Positions 27,103 through 36,370 of a stretch of DNA of 64,000 nucleotides are shown here, one piece after another (positions within the stretch are counted from its first letter, which is position 1; every line of letters starts with the position of its first letter). The position numbers were made by a program, and so were the translations under genes. The notes under the pieces are model-generated. The model was not told where the DNA came from. It saw only the letters and a list, made by a program, of their open reading frames with translations, and ran no database searches. The stretch spans positions 717,637 through 781,636 of the forward strand of contig NZ_SJKA01000002.1 in assembly GCF_004331435.1 (NCBI RefSeq), written 5' to 3'. The DNA is from Kribbella sindirgiensis (GTDB lineage: Bacteria > Actinomycetota > Actinomycetes > Propionibacteriales > Kribbellaceae).

Positions 27103-27169
27103 CCATCACAATCGCCCACCTCGGCCGGGCGGCCCGCGTGGCCGCCCGGCCGACGAGCATTTGTGATGG
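27103..27169. terminator. nested perfect hairpin after the GT39 gene
   Basis: An inner 13-bp perfect stem (27122-27134 with 27140-27152, loop of five) sits within outer 9-bp perfect arms CCATCACAA (27103-27111) and TTGTGATGG (27161-27169), with 8-10 unpaired bases between the stems. It starts 14 bases after the stop. It could end the glycosyltransferase message; the outer arms are unusual for a simple terminator. Confidence 0.55.
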
Positions 27170-27242
27170 CCTGGCGATCCGGACCCCCGGTCCGGGCGTG
27201 CGGGTGGGGAGCCGGGGGTGGCGCGTGGCAGACTCTGGGGTC

Positions 27243-28100
27243 GTGACGGCGCAGATTCTGGATGGCAAGGCGACGGCGGCGGCGATCAAGGACGAGTTGA
27301 AGGTCCGGGTCGCGAAGCTCGCCGAGCAGGGCGTGGTGCCCGGGCTCGGCACGATCCTGGTGGGTGACGACCCGGGCAGCCGGGCGTACGTGGCGGGGAA
27401 GCACCGCGACTGCGCGGCAGTCGGGATCTCCTCGATCCAGGTCGAGTTGCCGGACACCGCGACCCAGGACGAGATCGCCGCGCAGGTGCAGGCGCTCAAC
27501 GACAACCCGGAATGCACCGGCTTCATCGTCCAGCTCCCACTCCCGAAGCACGTCGACACGAACACGATCCTCGGCCTGATCGACCCCGCCAAGGACGCCG
27601 ACGGCCTGCACCCGGTCAGCCTCGGCAAGCTCGTCCTCGGCCAGGACGGTCCGCTGCCGTGCACCCCGAAGGGCTGCGTGGAGATCCTCCGGCGGTACGA
27701 CGTACCGATCGCCGGCGCGCACGTGGTCGTCGTGGGCCGCGGGGTGACCGCGGGACGGCCGATGGGGCTGCTGTTCACCCGGCGCAGCGAGAACGCGACC
27801 GTGACGCAGTGCCACACCGGCACGAAGGACCTCGCCGCCGTCGTACGGACCGGCGACATCGTGATCGCCGCCGCGGGTTCGGCCGGCCTGATCACCGCGG
27901 ACATGGTGAAGCCCGGCGCCGTCCTCCTCGACGTCGGCACCAGCCGCAACGCCGAAGGCAAGATCGTCGGCGACATCGAGCCCGCTGCCCGCGAGCACGC
28001 CGCCTGGATCGCCCCGATGCCCGGTGGCATCGGCCCGATGACCCGCGCAATGCTCCTCACCAACGTAGTAGAAGCCGCCGAATCGAGCCTCCCCCAGTGA
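27243..28100 (+). CDS. folD: methylenetetrahydrofolate dehydrogenase / methenyl-THF cyclohydrolase
   Basis: This 285-residue bifunctional enzyme makes 10-formyl-THF for purine synthesis. The N-terminal domain has [23 protein letters not shown] (catalytic Tyr and Lys) and [12 protein letters not shown]; next come [16 protein letters not shown] and [14 protein letters not shown]. The NADP loop reads [14 protein letters not shown], a slight variant of the usual GRS..VG+P. The C-terminal [20 protein letters not shown] is classic. The start is GTG 27243; the upstream open frame is not needed. DUF3017 follows, an order seen in other actinobacteria. Confidence 0.95.
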   Translation: MTAQILDGKATAAAIKDELKVRVAKLAEQGVVPGLGTILVGDDPGSRAYVAGKHRDCAAVGISSIQVELPDTATQDEIAAQVQALNDNPECTGFIVQLPLPKHVDTNTILGLIDPAKDADGLHPVSLGKLVLGQDGPLPCTPKGCVEILRRYDVPIAGAHVVVVGRGVTAGRPMGLLFTRRSENATVTQCHTGTKDLAAVVRTGDIVIAAAGSAGLITADMVKPGAVLLDVGTSRNAEGKIVGDIEPAAREHAAWIAPMPGGIGPMTRAMLLTNVVEAAESSLPQ

Positions 28101-28146
28101 CCCCCAGCGGTACGGCGTACGGGGTCGAGTTGGGTGTGGCGTGCTG

Positions 28147-28416
28147 ATGGCGGGTGAGGCCCAGCGTCGGAGTCAATGGCCGTTGGGGTTGACGCTTCTG
28201 GTCGCACTGGTCGGCCTGGTCGTGCTCTGGTTCTACAACTGGCGCAACGGCGTCTTCGTGTTCGCCGGCGCCGTAGGCCTGGCGGGCCTCCTCCGAGCCA
28301 CCCTCTCCGACCCAGCCGCAGGCCTCCTCCACGTCCGCAACCGCATGTTCGACACCACCTTCCTCTTCCTCACCGCCGCGGCCATCGCAGTACTCGCCAT
28401 CATCGTCCCCAACTGA
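28147..28416 (+). CDS. DUF3017 small membrane protein
   Basis: This 89-residue protein has three predicted membrane segments (about 12-33, 35-52 and 66-86) and a conserved short loop LRATLSDPAAGLLHVRNRMFDT. It matches DUF3017, an actinobacterial family commonly encoded just after folD; its function is unknown. The start is ATG 28147, with GTG 28141 as an alternative. The gap to folD is about 45 bases, so the two genes probably share a transcript. Confidence 0.82.
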   Translation: MAGEAQRRSQWPLGLTLLVALVGLVVLWFYNWRNGVFVFAGAVGLAGLLRATLSDPAAGLLHVRNRMFDTTFLFLTAAAIAVLAIIVPN

Positions 28417-28440
28417 CCCCGCCGTCGCCCACCGCAACTC

Positions 28441-28518
28441 ATGGGTGGACGTCCGAGATGCTGGGTTTGCGTCCCGGATCCAGGACGCAAACCCTGCATC
28501 TTGGACGCCTACCCACCA
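28441..28518. repeat. 78-bp palindromic interspersed repeat, copy A
   Basis: Two 32-nt arms (28443-28474 and 28483-28514) are complementary at all but a few positions and flank an 8-base loop CGGATCCA. A second copy at 54241-54318 has the same length and is about 86% identical. This copy starts 25 bases after the DUF3017 stop and abuts the truncated acetyltransferase remnant. It has no ORF and no T-run; it may be a REP/BIME-like element or double-sided terminator. Confidence 0.8.
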
Positions 28519-28520
28519 AC

Positions 28521-28809
28521 GCCGACCGGGGGTCGTTCGTCGGCGTCGGGCCGAGCCGGGATCCGATCGATCCCGAGCTGGGCGAGCTCGACACGATCGC
28601 CGTCGACCCGCCGCACTGGCGTCGAGGGGTTGGCACCGCCCTCATGCAGAAAGCCCTCGAAGAACTAGCCGCCCAGTACGACGAAGCAATCCTCTGGACC
28701 CTGGCCAACTACCCCCCAAGGCCAAACCTTCTACACCAAAACCGGCTGGACCCTAGCCCTCGATTCCCGCGACGACGGCCACCAGGTCGCGTACCGGCGC
28801 ACCTTTTAG
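28521..28809 (+). pseudogene. GNAT acetyltransferase remnant, 5' truncated and frameshifted
   Basis: The translation resumes a GNAT domain without its N-terminal half: FVGVGPSRD..DPELGELDTIAVDPPHWRRGVGTALMQKALEEL (acetyl-CoA-binding R..G.G.AL motif), then TLANYP. Right after a run of six C at about 28711-28716 the homology moves to another frame: QGQTFYTKTGWTLALDSRDDGHQVAYRRTF and a TAG at 28807. No start codon in context precedes it; a palindromic repeat occupies the place of the missing 5' part. Its stop overlaps the stop of another remnant on the opposite strand. Confidence 0.75.
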
Positions 28810-29000
28810 ATAGTCCACTTCCACGGCGCGTACACGCTGACCTTCACGGCGTCGAGAAGGGGCGCGGTGTACTCGACCGAGCAACCCTTGGCGTACGCGT
28901 TCCGCGCGGCCAGAACCTTCGCACGGGTGAGGTTGGCGCGCTTGACCTCGTACACCGAGGACTCGTAACCAGCTCCCGCTCCGGGAACCTGGGTCTTGGG
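28806..29000 (-). pseudogene. C-terminal gene fragment in frame after purH
   Basis: Immediately after the purH TGA the same frame stays open for 64 codons to a TAA at 28806-28808. The peptide includes YEVKRANLTRAKVLAARNAY and then AKGCSVEYTAPLLDAVKVSV with YAPWKWTI at the end, which looks like a real secreted-type C-terminus rather than random GC-rich translation. The only start candidate is GTG 28955 without a ribosome site, so I read it as the remnant of an unidentified gene. I cannot name the family. Confidence 0.4.
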
Positions 29001-30556
<1,556 letters not shown>

Positions 30557-30560
<4 letters not shown>

Positions 30561-31183
30561 TTCAGTCGAACCTTTCGTCCAGTGATAGTCCAGCCGTCCC
30601 GGACCAGGCGGCCGACCCACTCCACCAGCTGGCGGCGTTCGACGTCCTTGATCCGTTCGGTCAGGTCTTCTTCGGTGTCGTCGTCCAGCACGGGTACGAC
30701 GACCTGCGCGATGATCGGCCCGGTGTCGACGCCGCCGTCCACGAAGAACAGCGTCGCCCCGGCGACCTTCACGCCGTACTCCAGCGCGTCCCGGGGACCG
30801 TGGATCCCGGGGAACGCCGGCAGCAGCGCGTTGTGGGTGTTGATGTAGCGGTCGCCGAACGCCTCGAGGAAATCGTCCCCGACCAGCTTCAGGAACCCGG
30901 CCGAGACCACCAAGTCGGGCTTGTAAGAAGCGACCGACGAGGTCAGCGCCCGATCCCAGTCGGCGCGCTCGGCGAACGACTTCACCTTGTGCACGAACGT
31001 CGGCACACCGGCGGCCGCGGCCCGGTCCAGGCCGGCGATCCCGTCGCGGTCGGCGCCGACGGCGACGACCTGGGCGCCGTACGCCGGGTCGGCGCAAGCG
31101 TCCAGCAAGGCCTGCAGGTTCGACCCCGACCCCGATACGAGCACGACGAGGCGCGCAGAACCGGGACCGGCAGCAGAAGTCAC
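30557..31183 (-). CDS. purN: phosphoribosylglycinamide formyltransferase
   Basis: This 208-residue enzyme transfers a formyl group from 10-formyl-THF to GAR in purine synthesis. Visible motifs are [18 protein letters not shown] (substrate phosphate loop), the catalytic [20 protein letters not shown] (Asn and His) and [15 protein letters not shown] (catalytic Asp). The length is typical. It is coupled to purH by a GTGA overlap and lies just after the DUF6350 gene on the same strand (about 10 bases), consistent with one operon. Confidence 0.96.
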
Positions 31184-31193
31184 GGCGGGAAGC

Positions 31194-32444
31194 TTATCGC
31201 CCGCTGTCGGGCTCCCCGTCAGCCGGTCGCCGCGCCGAGACCACCGCGGCCGTGATCGCCGCCCCGATCGCCATCCCGGCCGCCAGTACGCCGGCCGCCG
31301 GCAACGCCCCCGGAACTCCGACCGCGGACATCCGCCCGGGCCCCGCCGATCCGCCCGACAGCGCCAGCAGCGCGAACACGATCACGCCCGCGACAAGCGC
31401 CGCCATCGCACCGCGCAGCGCGAACGCGTCCCACCCGAGCGCGTCGGCGTCCCGCTCCGCGAGCCCACGCCGTACGACGACCAGCCCCGCGACCGCACCG
31501 GCGACCAGCGGCACCACGGCCGTCAGCACCAGCAGGTACGACGGGGTCGCGCCGTCGGCAGGTACCGCCGCCAGGAGCGGGAGCGCGGGCAGGTTCCCCA
31601 CGTCCACGCCGGTCGGCGCGATCGTCGTACCGGTACCGAGCTGGAACCCGGGTCCGGCGAGGAACGCGACGACGTACAGCACCATGTTCGGCACCAGCAT
31701 CAGGCAGATCGCGAACAGTACGACCGACCCGATCACGCCGGCGTTCAGCAGTTCGAGCATCCCGGTGATCCGGGAGAAATGGATCGCGAGCAGTACGCCG
31801 TACAGCAGCGAGGCGATCGCGATCACGGTCAGGACGGCGGCCAGCGCGGCGGGTACGGCGTCCCGCAGGCCGGCCGGTGTGGCGTCGGCGAGGTCCTCGG
31901 CCGCTCCGGACTCGACCGCGATCCCCGCGAGCCCGGCCACCAGCGCCAGCGAGAACGCACCCAGGAACGCGGCCAGCGGCGACACCTTGAGCGGGCCCTC
32001 GGCCGTGAGCAACGCCACGACGAGCCCGCCGAGGCCGTAGACGAGCGCGAACGCCCCGGCCAGCGAGATCAGGTCACGGGTCCGGTCGGCCGCGCTGGAC
32101 CGGGCCGCGGACCTGCCGCCGCGGTACAGGCACCAGGCGAAGAACAACGTCAGGCCGAGCGGCGCGATGCTGATCCGGCCGGTGCCGATCGTCACCCCCG
32201 CCTTGTGCGCGATCAGCCAGGCCGAGGCGCCGGCCCGGACCGCGCCGGAGGCGCCGCCGAACGTCGCGCCCAGCCAGCCGACGACGGCGACCGCGGCGCA
32301 GGTGAGCAGACCCGTCAGCAGACACGCTCCGGCGGAGATCACGGCCGACACGACCAGCGGCTTGGTCTGGGCGGCGATCTCCGACGTCTGCGCAGCGCTC
32401 GTTTCGCCGTCCCGCGCGCCCGGGCGGCTCAGCATGTCGGTCAT
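31194..32444 (-). CDS. DUF6350 polytopic membrane protein
   Basis: A 416-residue hydrophobic protein with about nine to ten membrane segments starting near residue 33 and a short charged N-terminus. The segment RISIAPLGLTLFFAWCLYRGGR is typical of DUF6350, an actinobacterial family of unknown function that is often encoded beside purN and sucD. The start is ATG 32444, with GGGAG a few bases upstream; a longer frame exists but runs into the structured repeat. It probably heads the purN-purH operon. Confidence 0.82.
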   Translation of the reverse strand: MTDMLSRPGARDGETSAAQTSEIAAQTKPLVVSAVISAGACLLTGLLTCAAVAVVGWLGATFGGASGAVRAGASAWLIAHKAGVTIGTGRISIAPLGLTLFFAWCLYRGGRSAARSSAADRTRDLISLAGAFALVYGLGGLVVALLTAEGPLKVSPLAAFLGAFSLALVAGLAGIAVESGAAEDLADATPAGLRDAVPAALAAVLTVIAIASLLYGVLLAIHFSRITGMLELLNAGVIGSVVLFAICLMLVPNMVLYVVAFLAGPGFQLGTGTTIAPTGVDVGNLPALPLLAAVPADGATPSYLLVLTAVVPLVAGAVAGLVVVRRGLAERDADALGWDAFALRGAMAALVAGVIVFALLALSGGSAGPGRMSAVGVPGALPAAGVLAAGMAIGAAITAAVVSARRPADGEPDSGR

Positions 32445-32522
32445 CTGACTCCCATGGTCTCCCCGCGCACGGACGCCACTCGTCCTGACACGCCGGATGT
32501 GGGAGACTTCAGCCCGCCTGCT

Positions 32523-32687
32523 AGGTCGTGCCTGGTGGTCCAGCGCCGTAGCGAGGAGGTGCTCGGTGCGGTAGCTCGGCGTGCGGGGGCGAAGGTCTCG
32601 ATGCGGAGCATCGTGGCCTTTGCACCCGTGCGGCGAGGTGCCGTGCCGAGTGCCCCGCAGTAGGCGATGGACCACCAGGCACGACCT
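32523..32687 (+). repeat. 165-nt structured interspersed element, copy 2
   Basis: The same length and design as the copy at 2244-2408. The arms at 32523-32547 and 32663-32687 pair at 24 of 25 positions, although seven of 25 arm bases differ from copy 1; six of these differences are matched by changes in the other arm. The 115-nt core differs at about nine positions. The element lies between DUF6350 (79 bases from its start) and a membrane-anchored protein (97 bases before its start). The short + strand reading frame MRSIVAFAPVRRGAVPSA is shared by both copies. Confidence 0.85.
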
Positions 32688-32784
32688 GACGCTCAGTACT
32701 GGCGAGTTCGCCTGTTGGTAGCTGAGTGGGAGCTGCGTGGGTTCACCCGGTACTGTCGGGTGGAATCAGTCAGGAGGACGAGCT

Positions 32785-34116
32785 TTGGCCGGTTCCCACC
32801 GTGCATCACGCGGCGGCGGTCGCGCCGCTGCCCGGGAGGCGCGTCGCCAGAAGGCGCGCAAGCGGAACCAGACGATCGCAGCAGGCGTCGCGGTCGTGGT
32901 GCTGGTCGGCGGCGGCGGTGTCGCCGCGCTGAACGCGTTCGGCGGCGACAAGGAGCCCGGCGCGAAGGCCGGCAACGGCCCGTCGGACGACAAGCCGTCC
33001 AATTCCGACGTACTGGCCGACGACAAGGCGCTGCTGGACGCCGCGGGCGCGAAGACGCTCGGCGCGACCGGCACCTGGGCGGTCACCAAGACCGCGGACG
33101 GCGACTCGGCCCCGGACAACGCGTTCGCCTGCCAGTCACAGCGGTTCGCCGACCCGTCCGGCCTGCGGACCTGGGTCCGCACCCTGCAGAACTCGGCCAC
33201 CAAGGACACGGCCGTCCAGTACGTCGACGTGTCGAACGACAAGGCCACCGCCGCGAAGACCTACGCCACGGTCGTCCACTGGCTCAGCCAGTGCACGACA
33301 CCGCAGACCCGGTTGTCGGCCGGTTACGTGACCACCGGCGTCGGCGAGCGCGGCGTGATCGCCGTCTTCGGGCAGGTCCCCGGCGCGAAGACGAAGTACC
33401 GGACCGTCGCGGTCACGCTCGCCGGGCAGGCGACCATGGTCGTCGAGCACGACACGATCGCCGCGACACCGCCCCGCCCGGACCTGGTGCTGGCCACCGC
33501 GAGCGCGGCGGCGAAGAAGATCTGCGCCCAGACCGGCGGCTGCGCGACCGGCGCCCCGATCGCGAAACCGGCCCTGCTGCCGAACACCGACACCCCGGGT
33601 TTTATGGCCTCGGTCGACCTGCCACTGCTGGATGAGATCGACAAGCCGTGGGTGAGCGCCCCCGCGACGAGCAATGACGGCACCGGCTGCGAGAAGCTCG
33701 GCCTCAAGAAGGCGAAGGCGACGAAGTACGGCACGGTCACGTATGTGACGCCGGAGGCGAAGGTGCCGACCGAGTTCGGGCTCGACGACACGGTGATCAG
33801 GTTCGCCACCGCGGCCGCGGCCGCGAGTTACGTCAGCCAGATCAAGAAGAACGTCGACGCCTGCGAGAAGAACGTCTCGAACGCGAAGGTCGACTCCACC
33901 GGCACGGTCAAGACCAACACCCTCGCCGGCAAGAGCTGGAAGGCGACGTACGACACCGGCGACGGGAAGAAGTTCGTCTACCGGATCGGGATCGCCTCGT
34001 CGGGGAACCGGGCGGTCTACGTCCTGTTCCCGGTCCTCAAGGCGCTGGATCTCACCGACGCGGCGTTCAACGAGACGCTGGCCCGCGCGGCCGACCGCTC
34101 CGCCACCTACAAATAG
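32785..34116 (+). CDS. membrane-anchored extracytoplasmic protein of unknown function
   Basis: A 443-residue protein with a basic N-terminus (ARREARRQKARKR-type cluster), one membrane segment (about residues 33-53, TIAAGVAVVVLVGGGGVAAL) and a large external part of about 390 residues. The external part seems to hold two similar halves, each with paired cysteines (about 110-250 and 290-443). I do not recognise the family. The start is TTG 32785, seven bases after AGGAGG (32772-32777); earlier in-frame codons have no ribosome site. It is convergent with sucD. Confidence 0.78.
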   Translation: MAGSHRASRGGGRAAAREARRQKARKRNQTIAAGVAVVVLVGGGGVAALNAFGGDKEPGAKAGNGPSDDKPSNSDVLADDKALLDAAGAKTLGATGTWAVTKTADGDSAPDNAFACQSQRFADPSGLRTWVRTLQNSATKDTAVQYVDVSNDKATAAKTYATVVHWLSQCTTPQTRLSAGYVTTGVGERGVIAVFGQVPGAKTKYRTVAVTLAGQATMVVEHDTIAATPPRPDLVLATASAAAKKICAQTGGCATGAPIAKPALLPNTDTPGFMASVDLPLLDEIDKPWVSAPATSNDGTGCEKLGLKKAKATKYGTVTYVTPEAKVPTEFGLDDTVIRFATAAAAASYVSQIKKNVDACEKNVSNAKVDSTGTVKTNTLAGKSWKATYDTGDGKKFVYRIGIASSGNRAVYVLFPVLKALDLTDAAFNETLARAADRSATYK

Positions 34117-34119
34117 CAA

Positions 34120-34149
34120 CGGGACCCACCCCGTGAGGGGCAGGTCCCG
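34120..34149. terminator. bidirectional terminator between the membrane protein gene and sucD
   Basis: CGGGACC (34120-34126) pairs with GGTCCCG (34143-34149), and inside them CCCC pairs with GGGG around a GTGA loop. It sits in the 48-base gap between two convergent stops, so it can serve both transcripts. Confidence 0.75.
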
Positions 34150-34164
34150 CTGCACGCCTGGTCG

Positions 34165-35055
34165 TTACTTGTTCAGGCCCTGCATGATCTCGCGCATCAG
34201 GTTGGCGGTCTCGGTCGGCGTCTTGCCCACCTTCACGCCGACGGCCTCGAGGGCCTCCTGCTTCGCGGCCGCGGTGCCGGACGAGCCGGACACGATGGCG
34301 CCGGCGTGGCCCATCGTCTTGCCCTCCGGTGCGGTGAAGCCCGCGACGTACCCGACGACCGGCTTGGTCACGTTCTCCTTGATGAACGCGGCCGCCCGCT
34401 CCTCGGCGTCGCCGCCGATCTCACCGATCATCACGATCGCGTCGGTGTCCGGGTCGTCCTGGAACGCCTGCAGTGCGTCGATGTGCGTGGTCCCGATGAT
34501 CGGGTCGCCGCCGATCCCGATCGCGGTCGAGAACCCGAAGTCCCGCAGCTCGTACATCATCTGGTAGGTCAGGGTGCCGGACTTCGACACCAGACCGATC
34601 CGGCCCTGGCCCGCGATGTCGGCCGGAATGATGCCCGCGTTCGACGACCCCGGGGTGATGATGCCGGGGCAGTTCGGGCCGATGATCCGGGTCTTGCCGG
34701 ACGCCTGCGCGGCGGCGAAGAACGCGGCGGTGTCGTGCACCGGCACGCCCTCGGTGATCACCACGACCAGCGGCACCTCGGCCTCGACGGCCTCGAGTAC
34801 GGCGTCCTTGGTGAACTTCGGCGGGACGAAGATGACCGACACGTTCGCGCCGGTCTCCTTGACCGCGTCCGAGACGGTGCCGAAGACCGGGACGGACTTG
34901 CCGTCGAAGTCCTGGCTCTGGCCCGCCTTGCGCGGGTTCACGCCGCCGACGATGTTGGTGCCCGAGGCGAGCATCCGGGTGGTGTGCTTGGTGCCCTCGG
35001 AGCCGGTCATGCCCTGGACGATGACCTTGCTGTCCTTGGTCAGGAAGATAGACAT
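34165..35055 (-). CDS. sucD: succinyl-CoA synthetase alpha subunit
   Basis: This 296-residue subunit binds CoA and carries the phospho-histidine of the TCA-cycle enzyme that makes ATP or GTP from succinyl-CoA. The Rossmann start has [18 protein letters not shown], then [34 protein letters not shown] and [17 protein letters not shown] with the active His. The C-terminus [19 protein letters not shown] is typical. It lies 14 bases after sucC on the same strand. Confidence 0.97.
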   Translation of the reverse strand: MSIFLTKDSKVIVQGMTGSEGTKHTTRMLASGTNIVGGVNPRKAGQSQDFDGKSVPVFGTVSDAVKETGANVSVIFVPPKFTKDAVLEAVEAEVPLVVVITEGVPVHDTAAFFAAAQASGKTRIIGPNCPGIITPGSSNAGIIPADIAGQGRIGLVSKSGTLTYQMMYELRDFGFSTAIGIGGDPIIGTTHIDALQAFQDDPDTDAIVMIGEIGGDAEERAAAFIKENVTKPVVGYVAGFTAPEGKTMGHAGAIVSGSSGTAAAKQEALEAVGVKVGKTPTETANLMREIMQGLNK

Positions 35056-35069
35056 TGTTCGGCGATCCC

Positions 35070-36242
35070 TTACTTCGCAGCCAGCTCGGCGGCGCGCTTG
35101 GCGGCGCCGTCCATCGTGTCGACCCGCTCCAGACCGGCGAGACCCGCCTCGTCGAGGATCCGGCGGCCCTCCTCGGCGTTGTTGCCGTCCAGCCGGACGA
35201 CCAGCGGCTTGGCGACGTGCTCGCCGCGGCTCGACAGCAGCTCGAACGCCTGCACGATGCCGTTCGCGACCGCGTCACAGGCGGTGATGCCGCCGAAGAC
35301 GTTCACGAACACGCTCTCCACCTGCGGGTCGGAGATGATGATCTCCAGCCCGTTCGCCATCACCTCGGCGGACGCGCCGCCGCCGATGTCGAGGAAGTTC
35401 GCGGGCTTCACGCCGTCGAACTGCTCACCGGCGTACGCGACCACGTCCAGCGTGGACATGACCAGGCCGGCGCCGTTGCCGATGATGCCGACCGAGCCGT
35501 CCAGCTTCACGTAGTTCAGGCCCTTGGCCTTGGCCGCCGCCTCCAGCGGGTCGGCCGCCGAGACGTCCTCGAACTCGGCGTGCTCCGGGTGCCGGAAGTC
35601 CGCGTTCTCGTCCAGCGTGACCTTGCCGTCCAGCGCCTCGACGTTGCCGTCCTCGAGCTTGACCAGCGGGTTCACCTCGACCAGCGAGGCGTCCTCGGCG
35701 ATGAACACGTCGTACAGCTTGACGATCTCCGGTACGACGGCGTCGATCACGTCGGCCGGGTACTTCGCGGCGACCGCGATCTCGCGCGCCTTCGCCTCGT
35801 CCACACCGGTCGCCGGGTCGATCGAGATCTGCGCGACCGCGTCCGGGTTGGTGTGCGCGACCTCCTCGATCTCCATGCCGCCGGCGGCGGAGGCGATGCA
35901 GAGGTAGTTGCGGTTGGCGCGGTCGATCAGGAACGAGAAGTAGTACTCCTCGCCGATCGCCGCGGCCGGGACGATGTTCAGGATCTTGACGACGTGACCC
36001 TTGATGTCCAGCCCGAGGATCTCGCGGGCCTTCTCCTCGGCCTCGTCCGGGTTCGAGGCCAGCTTGACGCCGCCGGCCTTGCCGCGGCCACCGGTCTTGA
36101 CCTGGGCCTTCACGACCACCCGGCCGCCGATCTTCTCGGCCGCCGCGCGGGCTTCCTCCGGAGTCGTGACGACCGCACCCACGGTCGTCCGCACTCCGTG
36201 CTTGGCGAAGACCGTCTTCGCCTGGAATTCCATCAGATCCAC
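35070..36242 (-). CDS. sucC: succinyl-CoA synthetase beta subunit (ADP/GDP-forming)
   Basis: This 390-residue ATP-grasp subunit binds nucleotide and succinate. It starts [17 protein letters not shown], the family's usual opening, which supports GTG 36242 rather than the ATG three codons later. Other motifs are [49 protein letters not shown] and FLDIGGGAS. It heads the sucC-sucD operon. A promoter with TTGCTC and TACTGT lies 40-65 bases upstream. Confidence 0.97.
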   Translation of the reverse strand: MDLMEFQAKTVFAKHGVRTTVGAVVTTPEEARAAAEKIGGRVVVKAQVKTGGRGKAGGVKLASNPDEAEEKAREILGLDIKGHVVKILNIVPAAAIGEEYYFSFLIDRANRNYLCIASAAGGMEIEEVAHTNPDAVAQISIDPATGVDEAKAREIAVAAKYPADVIDAVVPEIVKLYDVFIAEDASLVEVNPLVKLEDGNVEALDGKVTLDENADFRHPEHAEFEDVSAADPLEAAAKAKGLNYVKLDGSVGIIGNGAGLVMSTLDVVAYAGEQFDGVKPANFLDIGGGASAEVMANGLEIIISDPQVESVFVNVFGGITACDAVANGIVQAFELLSSRGEHVAKPLVVRLDGNNAEEGRRILDEAGLAGLERVDTMDGAAKRAAELAAK

Positions 36243-36278
36243 GAGTGTGGTCCCTCTCTCGCCTGTACGGGGCTTCTG

Positions 36279-36306
36279 ACAGTAGCCACCCTCGTGCCGC
36301 GAGCAA
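36279..36306 (-). promoter_or_regulatory. predicted sucCD promoter
   Basis: Read on the - strand, TTGCTC (36301-36306) and TACTGT (36279-36284) are separated by 16 bases. The leader of about 30 bases contains GAGAGAGGG before the GTG start. Confidence 0.6.
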
Positions 36307-36370
36307 CAGCCGGGGTCCTTCCTGAGACGACTGTCACAGCCTCCGTGCCCGGCATGTCAGGCTGGTTCGC

